From: CAYMPW01 sp964392725
GTDB lineage: Archaea > Thermoplasmatota > Thermoplasmata > Methanomassiliicoccales > Methanomethylophilaceae
DNA length: 64,000 bases
Reading direction: 5' to 3'
NCBI GenBank assembly: GCA_964392725.1
Contig: CAYMPW010000003.1
Coordinates: forward strand, 11,490 to 75,489
This document shows positions 1 through 8,351 of this stretch, piece after piece; the stretch's first letter is position 1, and each line of letters opens with the position of its first letter. The translations under genes were made by a program, and so were the position numbers. The notes beneath the pieces are model-generated. The model saw nothing but the letters and a program-made list of their open reading frames with translations, was not told the origin of the DNA and searched no databases.

Positions 1-1011
1 GTTGGAATCAAAAGATTCTGTGAATACTTTTGCCAATGCAGGCTGAGGCTCAGCCGGACGAGCTGCGTCGTGATTTCCGGGGTGAACAACCATTTTGATA
101 TGGTCTGGGATTTCTTTGAGATAATCTCCCAATAATTCGTATTGTTTGTAGATATCTGTAACATCAAGTTCTTTTTGTTGATCGGGGAAAACCCCAATTC
201 CGTCTACAACATCTCCTGGAAATACGATGTAGTTTATTTCATCATCATATGCATTTTCTTTGAGCCATTTAATCATACGATCCCAATTACTTTGAAGGAA
301 TGTATGACTTCCAACATGAACATCCGAAAGGAATGCAATCTTTGAATCGGTGTCGCTAAGCTCCCATTTGTTACTTTTAGGAACGTCGGGCCTGTAGATT
401 GTTTCCACCATCAACATTTCACGGCTTTGGGTGGGTTTTCCTGCAAAACCAACAACCTCATCTGTTACGACAATTTCATTTATATTGGGGGAATCCTTTG
501 GAATAAAGACTTTCCAATTGTCGCTGGGGTCTTCAATATTTATTATAACATGGCCATTCTTCGTCGTAGTTTTTTCGCTGACAATTCCAATGACTTTTAC
601 TTCTCTGTCTAAACGTTTTGCACGTTCTATTGGCATAGAAATACCAAAATCTCTTCTTTTTTCAATAAGTTTTTTGATTGTATCATATCTACTTTGGAAG
701 AATCTGGCAAAATCCTCAATTGTTCCTTCACAAAGAGATTGTCCCGTGACATCCGTTTCATGAAGAACAGAAAGATCACTATTTCTTTTGTTACGGGGTT
801 TAATTGTTTTGGCGGATTCAAAAATTACGGCATCTCCCGCAACACAATTCATCACATCTTCCTTTGTAACAAACATTGAGTTTTTGGAAAGAGCGGAAAG
901 GACCGTATTTGTAAATGAAATCGGTTCCGAAGCGGACATTATGACTTCTAATGCATCGGGCGAGAAAAAGACCTGTTTCCTTGCTGCGATACTGAGCACT
1001 TCGGACTTCAT
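1..1011 (-). CDS. polB: DNA polymerase D (PolII) small subunit DP1, 5' part
   Basis: Partial gene: 337 codons from the start ATG at 1011, leaving the window at its left edge. DP1 pairs with the DP2 catalytic subunit in the archaeal replicative polymerase PolD and carries a calcineurin-like phosphoesterase domain with 3'-5' proofreading activity. Seen here: an N-terminal region of about 110 residues, an OB-like segment (residues about 120-195), then phosphoesterase motifs LSDVHVGS, GDVVDGIG and PGNHDAARPAEPQP, which are characteristic of DP1. The remaining histidine motifs lie beyond the edge. The gene is divergent from the UPF0201 gene and shares a 105-base promoter region with it. No strong ribosome binding site precedes the ATG. 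Confidence 0.93.
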   Translation of the reverse strand, partial: MKSEVLSIAARKQVFFSPDALEVIMSASEPISFTNTVLSALSKNSMFVTKEDVMNCVAGDAVIFESAKTIKPRNKRNSDLSVLHETDVTGQSLCEGTIEDFARFFQSRYDTIKKLIEKRRDFGISMPIERAKRLDREVKVIGIVSEKTTTKNGHVIINIEDPSDNWKVFIPKDSPNINEIVVTDEVVGFAGKPTQSREMLMVETIYRPDVPKSNKWELSDTDSKIAFLSDVHVGSHTFLQSNWDRMIKWLKENAYDDEINYIVFPGDVVDGIGVFPDQQKELDVTDIYKQYELLGDYLKEIPDHIKMVVHPGNHDAARPAEPQPALAKVFTESFDSN

Positions 1012-1116
1012 AATCACAGAGATAAGCGCAGACCTTTAAACCTTTTGACAATCGAGATTCTTAAAATTAAAATTATTCGGGTCAAGGTTTTATACATTCC
1101 AATCTTTCACATTATT

Positions 1117-1506
1117 ATGACTGTTGTGAAGGTTTCATGCCCGGTTTATCCGAGCGAAGTTGAAGAGAAAGTATCTGCCGCAATAATGAAGATATTCCCG
1201 GATATCATTTTAGAATCTACCGACAAAGGTTTAGAAGGTACATACGATAATCTGAATACTTTTTCAAACATGATTCGCAAACAGAAAATACTTGACAGTA
1301 CAAGATCCATAATGCTTAGAGGATCCTCTCCGGATAAGACTGTATTTTTTATCAATAAACAAGTGGCAACAACAGGTAAAATCTCCTTCACAGAAGAAAA
1401 AACAGTTCTCGGTTCCATTCGTGTTATTGTAGAAGATGACAACATCGAAGCTTTAATCGAAACCGTCGCACCAAAAACAGTAGACGGCGAAGAGGTTAGA
1501 ATATGA
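1117..1506 (+). CDS. UPF0201 (DUF54) family protein
   Basis: 129 residues. The start MTVVKVSCPVYPSE is chosen because family members begin at this beta strand; an upstream in-frame ATG would add 24 unrelated residues. This is a conserved archaeal family of unknown function with a fold resembling ribosomal protein L5, so RNA binding has been suggested. Its stop overlaps the next start by four bases (ATGA), so the two are translationally coupled. A TATA-like stretch about 25 bases upstream fits a leaderless or short-leader transcript. Family call is confident; function is unknown. Confidence 0.8.
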   Translation: MTVVKVSCPVYPSEVEEKVSAAIMKIFPDIILESTDKGLEGTYDNLNTFSNMIRKQKILDSTRSIMLRGSSPDKTVFFINKQVATTGKISFTEEKTVLGSIRVIVEDDNIEALIETVAPKTVDGEEVRI

Positions 1507-2267
1507 TCGGAGTTTCGTCTACCGCATTCAGTGCACAAAACCTTGAAGAAACCATTGCAGTAATTTCCAAACACTTCAAACATTGGGAAATTTTCGGAGA
1601 GGCAGAACATGATCTTGCATTGATTAGTGCTAGACTTATGATTCTTAAAGATTCATACAATCTTTCATACTCTGTTCACTCTCCAATAAGCGAGACAAAT
1701 GTTGCGGCACTCAGCGAAAGAATGAGAGAAGCTTCCGTTCTTGAAATAATGGCAACAATGGAGAATATGGCACTTGTGGGTGTTAAGATGATCACAATTC
1801 ATCCAGGTCTGAGTTCATTATCAATTCCGGGGCAGGAAGATAAAGCTGTAAGGCAGGCAAAAAAGTCTATGAGGTCAATAGAACGCGCTGCACAGGATTT
1901 TGGGATACGTGTTGCTGTTGAAAATATGCCCAATATGAAATTTATGCTTGGCCGTGAAGCGGCACAACTCGCAGAAATCGTTGATGGTACTTCATTGGGT
2001 GTTTGTTTTGATATCGGTCACGCAAATACTACAAATCAAATCGACGAGATGATTGAAACATTCGGAAATAGAATCACAAATATCCATATTCACGATAACG
2101 ATGGTGATTTTGATTCACACATGACAATCGGAGATGGGTCAATCGATTTTTCGGATGTTCTTAAAAAACTCAGGGGATATGGTGGAAATCTTATCATAGA
2201 ATCAAAAGACCTTCCTTCTGCGGTTGAATCTCAGGAAAGACTGAGAGATATTATTCAGAATCTTTGA
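1503..2267 (+). CDS. Sugar phosphate isomerase/epimerase-like TIM barrel (AP endonuclease 2 fold)
   Basis: 254 residues. The pattern is that of the xylose-isomerase-like TIM barrel shared by endonuclease IV and sugar isomerases. Probable metal ligands: H in the TIHPG strand, E in VAVENMP (about residue 140), the D and H of CFDIGHAN (about 175-180), H in IHIHDNDGDFDSHMTIGDG (about 200-215) and E in LIIESK. Substrate unknown; the set of ligands suggests an active metal-dependent isomerase or hydrolase. Coupled to the UPF0201 gene by a four-base overlap and converging on the CPBP gene with a 17-base tail overlap. Confidence 0.75.
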   Translation: MIGVSSTAFSAQNLEETIAVISKHFKHWEIFGEAEHDLALISARLMILKDSYNLSYSVHSPISETNVAALSERMREASVLEIMATMENMALVGVKMITIHPGLSSLSIPGQEDKAVRQAKKSMRSIERAAQDFGIRVAVENMPNMKFMLGREAAQLAEIVDGTSLGVCFDIGHANTTNQIDEMIETFGNRITNIHIHDNDGDFDSHMTIGDGSIDFSDVLKKLRGYGGNLIIESKDLPSAVESQERLRDIIQNL

Positions 2268-3276
2268 GTTCTCCGCTGAAGAAATCTTTTTTTCCGAGTA
2301 CTTTCAGATAATCTACTCCGTATTTTATGAACAGGGGCACTATAACAGCTCCCATCATCGAAAGTACGATCATAAGTATGCCGGATAATACAAGGCCGCC
2401 GGGCAGGACCCAATCCAAACCTTGGATAAAATCCGTTAAAAAGTGGAATGTAACCACAGCAAACAGTCCGTGTTTTACGAAGAGATATTTCATAATTATT
2501 CCGCCGACGAGTACAAGCGGAAATTTGGCTATACCCCAACCTTCCACATGTCCCCACGAAAATATGAGTGTCGATATGATGATGAAAACGAAAGCCAAAG
2601 GCGTAATATCAAAGCCCCCGAACAAATATTTCCAAAGGGGTTGTTCGTTTTTACGGGTAATTCCGAGAATAATCATCATTGGTAATCCAATAAGAAGTAC
2701 AGAAGTCAGAATTTCTTCATATATTGAAGCATTAAGAAGCAAAAACGCCATTATATTATTGTCAGGTTCGGAGGGAGGCGTAATCTCTATGCCATTAATC
2801 AATATGATTATCGACATAACAAAAGAAAAAAGGATGTTGACTGCAAAAAGGCACGCAACATCAAAGAGTGGTGTTTTCTTGATAGATTCCGAACTGTGAT
2901 CATTTTTGATTTTCGAATATGTTTTGAATAATGTTGTGAGCACGCAAGCAACAACACCGATTGAAATCAAAACAAAGTATACCTGAAGTGCTATGCCTGT
3001 AATTTTGAAGATTGGATACGGATCCGGAATTAAAATTATGAATGTGTATGTAACACCATAGATTGTTGAGAATATGTTTCCAAACATTATTCCAAGAATA
3101 GAAACATCAACAAGCGCCCATATTCCTGCGATAAATGTCGCTGCCAATCCGAAAACAAATGCTACGTGCTTATATTTCTCACGTATTGAAACATTTTCAC
3201 ATTCTATTTTTGATCCGCAGTACGGGCAGAATTCATATCCGTTTTTTTGTGATTCGAGGCACCTTGGGCAAGACAT
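2251..3276 (-). CDS. Zinc-ribbon plus CPBP (CAAX protease/bacteriocin-processing) membrane protein
   Basis: 341 residues, taken from MSCPRCLE, where the zinc ribbon begins; an upstream ATG in frame would add 11 residues overlapping the previous gene. Residues 3-25 form a CxxC...CxxC zinc ribbon. About eight membrane segments follow. CPBP motifs are recognisable: EE in YEEILTS (motif 1), FSWGH (motif 2, FxxxH) and HFLTD (motif 3, HxxxN/D). The arginine of the usual EExxxR is absent. These are intramembrane glutamic proteases or relatives; substrate unknown. Third gene of an XRE regulator/TraB-like/CPBP operon, one base after its neighbour. Confidence 0.75.
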   Translation of the reverse strand: MSCPRCLESQKNGYEFCPYCGSKIECENVSIREKYKHVAFVFGLAATFIAGIWALVDVSILGIMFGNIFSTIYGVTYTFIILIPDPYPIFKITGIALQVYFVLISIGVVACVLTTLFKTYSKIKNDHSSESIKKTPLFDVACLFAVNILFSFVMSIIILINGIEITPPSEPDNNIMAFLLLNASIYEEILTSVLLIGLPMMIILGITRKNEQPLWKYLFGGFDITPLAFVFIIISTLIFSWGHVEGWGIAKFPLVLVGGIIMKYLFVKHGLFAVVTFHFLTDFIQGLDWVLPGGLVLSGILMIVLSMMGAVIVPLFIKYGVDYLKVLGKKDFFSGELKDSE

Positions 3277-3277
3277 T

Positions 3278-3889
3278 TTAATTCTCCAAGTATGAAAGAA
3301 TTCCATCAACTCTTTCTACTTCAATCACCGCAAAAATACTTTTTTTGTATTTTGCCGTAATTTTAAGCTGTTCCGCCATATATTTCTCACGTTCTTTGGA
3401 AATCTGAGCATACCCTTTGATTTTGTTTACGATCGCATCCCATTCCATGGCGAAAGAGGTTGGATCCGTGGACGTAATTTTTGCACGATATGCTTTTTTT
3501 GCCAAACTTCTCTCTTTTATAAAATCAAAAGTATTTACTTTTTCGCAATAGACATTCGAAAAAATCGTATCATTCATATCAAGAGGGAAGATGTATTTTG
3601 AGTTCTCTTTGCACAAATCCACGAATTCGGAGAAAGCAGGATCGGGCATTCCAATATCTCCGAATGCCGATAATTTTTCAGTATATACCAAATCTAAATC
3701 AACGGGTTCGAATACTTGCGGGAGGTTCTCTCGTTCTTTCAGGGCTTCGACTTCTTCCATTCCAAGTGCTATTGCATATGCATCGTATGAATCGTTGAAA
3801 GCTTCGCGTATTTTGTCGGTTTCAGAAATTAATCCTTTCACTATCGGAAGAATCGTTATTTCACATTCTCCAATTTTGATTTGTCTCAC
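3278..3889 (-). CDS. Uncharacterised protein with degenerate TraB/Tiki-like pattern
   Basis: 203 residues, not clearly recognised. Its start overlaps the stop of the XRE regulator by four bases. By eye the layout resembles TraB/PrgY proteins: an N-terminal segment like VREAIEE...VAVELDE (here IREAFNDSYDAYAIALGMEE, residues about 28-47), then a C-terminal helix REKYMAEQL followed by a strand and VDGIL. The family's GxxH motif before that last segment is missing (IEVERVDGI instead), so any metallopeptidase activity is doubtful. No membrane segment or signal peptide. Operon partners are a regulator and a CPBP membrane protein. Confidence 0.45.
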   Translation of the reverse strand: MRQIKIGECEITILPIVKGLISETDKIREAFNDSYDAYAIALGMEEVEALKERENLPQVFEPVDLDLVYTEKLSAFGDIGMPDPAFSEFVDLCKENSKYIFPLDMNDTIFSNVYCEKVNTFDFIKERSLAKKAYRAKITSTDPTSFAMEWDAIVNKIKGYAQISKEREKYMAEQLKITAKYKKSIFAVIEVERVDGILSYLEN

Positions 3890-4833
3890 AAGAAACCGCT
3901 CCTTTCAATAACAAGTTCTGTAAGTTCATCTTCATCATCCATTTTGTCAAGTTCTTCGTTGGAGATAACTGCGGTGGATTTGATATTGTCGTGATTATGC
4001 TTTTTTTCCACGATAATCACTGAATGTTTTTGTGCTACTCTTGAAATTTCAGATGCAATAATTGCTTTTTGAACAACTTTGTCATCGTCATTTCCAAGTC
4101 CGGTAAGCAAAACCATTTTGTTATTGACTGTAAGTGCTTCAAAAGGACTGCGTGTAACCGGAACAACCGAGAATCCAAGACCTAAAAGGTTGTTAATCGG
4201 AACAGAATCTGTAGGTTTATCTTTTTTGATCTCATATTCTTTGCTTTTATCTTCACTTTGGTATCTGAACGGATCCATAGCTTCGATAATGGGGGCGTCG
4301 AGATATTCTTCAAGAGCCATAGCAGCGTCAATCATTGCACCCATGCCTGTTTCGTACATCTGAATTGTACGTCTAGAAACTCCTGCGGTTTCTGCAAGAA
4401 CACTAAGACTGATTCCTCTGTCTTCACGTATCGATTTCAATAAATCGCCATCCAGTTTTACATAGAGTCCACCGGGTGCCGCGAAAATAAAAGGAGGAAC
4501 CTCTTCCAACAAATGGTCTGCAAGAGTTTCATTAGAAATTATTGGAATATTGAATCTGGAGTATACAATGCCAGGTTCTAATCCTCCTGAACTAGATCTT
4601 TCTCCGATAAGAATTGGACTGGCTTTCAATATTTCAGCCAGTACTTTCAATTCTTCTGCGTTTTCTCTAGAAAATGCATCAATGTTACTCAGAATTTTTA
4701 TGATCAGAAGCTTATCGTCTTTTCTCCCGACAACGTCAAAGCATATGCTGCGTATATTCAGCACGGCTGAGATGTCGTAACCCGCTTTGGCCAATATTGC
4801 CCGAGTGGTATTGATAAGCTCTTCTCTGCTCAT
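3886..4833 (-). CDS. Archaeal XRE-family HTH transcriptional regulator
   Basis: 315 residues. The N-terminal third (residues 1-115) has a restriction-endonuclease-like alpha/beta pattern typical of this archaeal regulator family. A Cro/C1-type helix-turn-helix lies at about 130-165 (IREDRGISLSVLAETAGVSR then TIQMYETG). The C-terminal half contains a second alpha/beta domain. The family occurs widely in Euryarchaeota with unknown targets. First gene of an operon with the TraB-like and CPBP genes. A TATA-like element is not obvious in the short upstream gap. Confidence 0.82.
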   Translation of the reverse strand: MSREELINTTRAILAKAGYDISAVLNIRSICFDVVGRKDDKLLIIKILSNIDAFSRENAEELKVLAEILKASPILIGERSSSGGLEPGIVYSRFNIPIISNETLADHLLEEVPPFIFAAPGGLYVKLDGDLLKSIREDRGISLSVLAETAGVSRRTIQMYETGMGAMIDAAMALEEYLDAPIIEAMDPFRYQSEDKSKEYEIKKDKPTDSVPINNLLGLGFSVVPVTRSPFEALTVNNKMVLLTGLGNDDDKVVQKAIIASEISRVAQKHSVIIVEKKHNHDNIKSTAVISNEELDKMDDEDELTELVIERSGFL

Positions 4834-4882
4834 ATTATAGGTACAGTGTTTTTGTGTCTAATATGTTTTCGTTTGGTTTTGG

Positions 4883-4912
4883 GCCGGCCGTAAAGAATAC
4901 GGCCGGCTTTTT
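4883..4912. terminator. GC-rich perfect hairpin with T-run
   Basis: Arms of 10 bases (GCCGGCCGTA / TACGGCCGGC) with an AAGAA loop, followed on the + strand by TTTTT. It lies between the 3' end of hsp20 and the start of the XRE regulator, both on the - strand. The T-run is on the + side, so it is not a textbook terminator for hsp20, but a 3' end hairpin for that transcript is the likeliest role. Confidence 0.6.
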
Positions 4913-4923
4913 AGTCAAATTAT

Positions 4924-5391
4924 TCATGCAATGCTGATGGTTTTTTTATTGGATGCAGATTTTTCTGCGTTCAAAGTAACCTCCAATATTCCATTATTGT
5001 ACTCTGCGTGAGCACTGTCTGGGAGGATTTTACAGGGCAAAGCCAAATCCTTGGAGAACTTTTTGGACTCTGTATCTACGGAAACAGAGAGAGTTCCATC
5101 AGAAGATTCTAATCTGATATCTTCTTTTTTTACACCCGGAAGTTCAACCACAACTCTAACAATATCTCCATCTTTTGAAACATCTATTAGAGGTTCCCTT
5201 GCTCCGTTTGGGATCGAAGGGGTTGCCATGTTTCCGAACTCGTGTTTGTGAGGTACACCGTCAGGACCACAATATGTTGTGTATCCATACGTTCTTACAT
5301 TGGGATTATTGAATTCAGAGAACATGTTTTCGATTCTTTGATTGAATCCGTTTATGTCTCCGAAGAAAGAGTCCCAGATATCTGTATTCAT
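4924..5391 (-). CDS. hsp20: Small heat-shock protein, Hsp20/alpha-crystallin family
   Basis: 155 residues. The N-terminal arm (1-60) is variable and contains WDSFFGDINGFN; the alpha-crystallin domain spans about 62-150, with EPLIDVSKDGDIVRVVVELPGV and the strand GILEVTL close to the end. Acts as an ATP-independent holdase in the cytoplasm. Its ATG overlaps the cdc48 stop by four bases, so both are translated from one message headed by an HSR1-like regulator. The same gene order is known in the Archaeoglobus fulgidus heat-shock operon. Confidence 0.93.
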   Translation of the reverse strand: MNTDIWDSFFGDINGFNQRIENMFSEFNNPNVRTYGYTTYCGPDGVPHKHEFGNMATPSIPNGAREPLIDVSKDGDIVRVVVELPGVKKEDIRLESSDGTLSVSVDTESKKFSKDLALPCKILPDSAHAEYNNGILEVTLNAEKSASNKKTISIA

Positions 5392-7568
5392 TCTATCACC
5401 TCTTCATTTTGATTTTTTCCATATTTGTATCTTTTAAGTTCTTCTCTTGCCGCAGGACCTATTTTTTCTGCAGCTTTTACGAAGTCTTCTTGCGTAACCT
5501 TGCATTTTGCAAGTTCTTCTTCGGTAGGTACGTTTCCTGAAGAAACCAGTTTTCTAACCGCCGCCATTACAGCTTCATTACAGATGGCTGCAATTTCTGC
5601 ACCGGTACATCCTTCGGTAAGTTCTGCAAGAACTCCCAAATCTACATTTTCATCCAAAGGTTTCTCTTTGGTATGAATTTCGAATATGGATTTTCTAGAT
5701 TCCACGTCTGGGGGTCCGATAAAGATACTTTTATCGAATCTTCCGGGTCTAAGGAGTGCAGGATCCATGATGTCGGGTCTATTCGTAGCAGCAATCACAA
5801 CAACATCGTTGAGAGCTTCCAAACCATCCATTTCCGTAAGCATTTGTGAAATTACCCTTTCTGTAACGTTACTGTCTCCACCCATGCCTCTCTGTGGTGC
5901 AATCGAATCGATTTCATCCATGAAAATGACACAAGGTGATGCCAATCTTGCTTTTCTGAAAGTTTCCCTTGCTGCCTTTTCAGATTCTCCAACCCATTTG
6001 TTGAGGAATTCGGGCCCTTTAACAGCTATGAAATTCGCCTCAGATTCTGTTGCAACAGCTTTTGCAAGCATGGTTTTACCGGTTCCAGGGGGTCCATAGA
6101 GCAATATTCCTTTTGGAGGCTTGGCATTCATGTGTTCGAATACTTTGCTATACTTCAAAGGCCATTCTACCGCTTCTTTGAGTTCCTGTTTTGCATTTTC
6201 TAAAGCACCGATTTCATCCCATTTTACATTGGGTTTTTCGATAAGGACTTCTCTCATTGTCGAGGGCTGCATATCTTTCAGAGCTGAACGAAAATCATCC
6301 TTTGTAACCTGAATTCTATTCAGAACTTCTACCGGAATTTCATCTGCTTCGAGATCAACATCGGGAAGTATGCGTCTGAGTGCAGCCATGGCAGCTTCTT
6401 TCGCAAGAGCAGAGATATCTGCACCGGCATAACCATGTGTTTTGTCTGCAAGTTTCTCAAGATCCACATCTTCTCCCAAAGGCATACCGCGTGTATGAAT
6501 CTGAAGGATTTCGAAACGTCCGTTTCTGTCGGGGATACTTATTTCGATTTCACGATCAAATCTTCCCGGTCTTCTAAGAGCTTCATCAATTGCATTGGGA
6601 CGGTTTGTTGCACCTATGACTACGACTTTTCCTCTGGAATTTAAACCATCCATGAGTGCCAGGAGCTGAGCAACAATACGTCTTTCCTCTTCTCCTGCAA
6701 CTTCATCACGTTTCGGTGCAATTGAATCGATTTCATCGATGAATATGATACTGGGTGCGTTTTCTTCTGCATCTTTGAATATTTCTCTGAGTTTTCCTTC
6801 GGATTCTCCATAGAATTTACTCATAATTTCAGGTCCGCCGATGGAAATGAAATTACTGCTGGTTTCTCCCGCAACAGCTTTTGCAAGCATGGTTTTACCG
6901 GTTCCCGGAGGCCCATGAAGTAAAACACCCTTGGGTGCTTCCACACCAAGTCTTTTGAAGAGTTCAGGATGTCTAAGGGGAAGTTCTATCATTTCTCTGA
7001 TTTTCTTTACTTCGTCTCCTAAACCTCCCACGTCATCATACGATACTTTTGGAACTTCACTTGAGCCAGAAACAGGCTTGTCGGATATTTTCACCTCAGT
7101 GGATGAAGCCATCATTATAGCTTCTGCGGAAGGAGTAAAGGATGTAACAACAAGGTCTATTTTGTTACCCATAACATTCAGAGTAATCGTATCTCCCTTT
7201 GCGAATACGCGACCCTCCATTGTTTGCCTGAGATAATCTTCGCCACCCTGCAGCCTAAGTTGTTCTGTGGGTGAGAATGTAATCTTTGCAGCATCTTTTG
7301 CAGATATTTTCTTAACATCTACACGTTCGTCAATCGCCGTTCCCGCATTGCGTCTTGTTGAACCATCTATGCGTATGATTCCGCGGTTGGCATCTTCGGA
7401 TTCTCCTCTGAGAACCTTTGCCACCGTCTTTTTATTACCATCAATTTGAATTATGTCGCCTGATTTGAGGCCAAAGATATCCATTAATTCCGGATCTATC
7501 CTGGCGACGCCTCTTCCTGTTTCGCCGGATTTGAGCTCGGCTACTTTTAATGCTTTGTTTGTTGCCAT
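5388..7568 (-). CDS. cdc48: CDC48/VAT AAA+ ATPase
   Basis: 726 residues, full length for the archaeal family. N-terminal double-psi barrel and beta-clam domain (about 1-180; MATNKALKVAELKSG...RIDPE), then two AAA+ modules, each with Walker A GPPGTGKTMLAKAVA and Walker B IIFIDEID or VIFMDEID, plus GATNRPN/AATNRPD sensor strands and RRPGRFD/LRPGRFD arginine fingers. Hexameric unfoldase that feeds substrates to the proteasome or dismantles complexes. Eleven bases after the regulator gene and overlapping hsp20, indicating co-transcription. Confidence 0.97.
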   Translation of the reverse strand: MATNKALKVAELKSGETGRGVARIDPELMDIFGLKSGDIIQIDGNKKTVAKVLRGESEDANRGIIRIDGSTRRNAGTAIDERVDVKKISAKDAAKITFSPTEQLRLQGGEDYLRQTMEGRVFAKGDTITLNVMGNKIDLVVTSFTPSAEAIMMASSTEVKISDKPVSGSSEVPKVSYDDVGGLGDEVKKIREMIELPLRHPELFKRLGVEAPKGVLLHGPPGTGKTMLAKAVAGETSSNFISIGGPEIMSKFYGESEGKLREIFKDAEENAPSIIFIDEIDSIAPKRDEVAGEEERRIVAQLLALMDGLNSRGKVVVIGATNRPNAIDEALRRPGRFDREIEISIPDRNGRFEILQIHTRGMPLGEDVDLEKLADKTHGYAGADISALAKEAAMAALRRILPDVDLEADEIPVEVLNRIQVTKDDFRSALKDMQPSTMREVLIEKPNVKWDEIGALENAKQELKEAVEWPLKYSKVFEHMNAKPPKGILLYGPPGTGKTMLAKAVATESEANFIAVKGPEFLNKWVGESEKAARETFRKARLASPCVIFMDEIDSIAPQRGMGGDSNVTERVISQMLTEMDGLEALNDVVVIAATNRPDIMDPALLRPGRFDKSIFIGPPDVESRKSIFEIHTKEKPLDENVDLGVLAELTEGCTGAEIAAICNEAVMAAVRKLVSSGNVPTEEELAKCKVTQEDFVKAAEKIGPAAREELKRYKYGKNQNEEVIE

Positions 7569-7579
7569 TTAAATCACCT

Positions 7580-8188
7580 TTATACGCGTTTTATCGCGCG
7601 ATCTATTTCTTCCATCATCTCTATGACAATATTTTCATTGACATTTGTCTCTCTGGAGATGGATTTTGCAGTTGAATTTGGTTTATTCAGGAGTTCATAC
7701 AGCAAATATTTGTGAGCCCTATCGTTTTCGGATATTGCACTCATTGCCGATGAAATGAGTTTTTCACGCTCACGTACGAGTTGTAAGCGTATTTTATCGA
7801 CTTCTTCGATTTTATTATCCAGTTCGGATATTGAATTCTTGATTTCTTCCAATCCCTCCCGATCCGCGAATTCGGATTCTTCGAAAGATTCTCCCGAAGG
7901 TTCGATAACGCGGGCGGTAAACATGCCGTTACGCATGTCGATCACCAAGGTAAATTCCGAGCACGGTTCATACACCGTGCGCATGGGACCAATCGAGCTG
8001 CTTTCTTGATAACTGGTCACCATTCCGTTCTTCTCCAGTGCGTTAAGATTTTTCATAATCGCTTGCTGGCTCATGCCTAATTCTTTGGAGAGCTGAAGGG
8101 GGTATAGCGGTTCTCTTACCAACGCTTCGAGTATTCTTCTACGTGTTGGATTTTCAATCATTGAAAGCAGCATATCGAGATTATCCAT
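7580..8188 (-). CDS. Heat-shock regulator, ArsR/HSR1-like winged helix protein
   Basis: 202 residues. Winged helix at about 8-70 (NPTRRRILEALVREPLYPLQ, then SKELGMSQQAIMKNLNALEK), a beta segment with PCSEFTLVIDM, a long coiled coil at about 110-155 and a second small helical domain. It heads an operon with cdc48 and hsp20. The same order (HSR1-cdc48-hsp20) was described in A. fulgidus, where HSR1 represses the operon. A palindrome immediately upstream fits the reported HSR1 site. The role as heat-shock repressor is inferred from this context. Confidence 0.83.
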   Translation of the reverse strand: MDNLDMLLSMIENPTRRRILEALVREPLYPLQLSKELGMSQQAIMKNLNALEKNGMVTSYQESSSIGPMRTVYEPCSEFTLVIDMRNGMFTARVIEPSGESFEESEFADREGLEEIKNSISELDNKIEEVDKIRLQLVREREKLISSAMSAISENDRAHKYLLYELLNKPNSTAKSISRETNVNENIVIEMMEEIDRAIKRV

Positions 8189-8199
8189 GTTATTCCTCA

Positions 8200-8222
8200 G
8201 TTGTTAACCATTGGTTCACAAC
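8200..8222. promoter_or_regulatory. 23-base imperfect palindrome, probable HSR1 operator
   Basis: GTTGTTAACC-ATT-GGTTCACAAC: ten-base arms matching at nine positions. It lies 11 bases upstream of the regulator start codon. The core AAC-N5-GTT agrees with the CTAAC-N5-GTTAG element reported for A. fulgidus HSR1 (recalled from the literature). Position overlapping or next to the transcription start suggests autorepression. Confidence 0.65.
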
Positions 8223-8312
8223 ACAACATATGTTTGCAGTTCTATTTAAATCTTTTGTTTTTAGAAAATGTAGTTCGACTCAATTTGGTTTTTCAAAACT
8301 TTGATATAGATT

Positions 8313-8331
8313 ATTGGAAGTATCATCCAAT
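8313..8331. promoter_or_regulatory. Palindrome ATTGGA-N7-TCCAAT upstream of the nitrogenase-like operon
   Basis: Perfect six-base arms with seven-base spacer, 20 bases before the start codon of the NifHD fusion gene and just downstream of a TATA-like TTGATATAGA at about 8301-8310. That position would block the transcription start, so repression is the likely mode. Two related palindromes occur at 14529-14549 and 17010-17030. No regulator known to me has exactly this site. Confidence 0.5.
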
Positions 8332-8351
8332 GTTATCGTCGGAGAATTAAG

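Noticed and set aside
3700..3745. GGTTCGAAT-like T-arm motif
   Set aside because: Lies inside a coding sequence and has no other tRNA arms around it.
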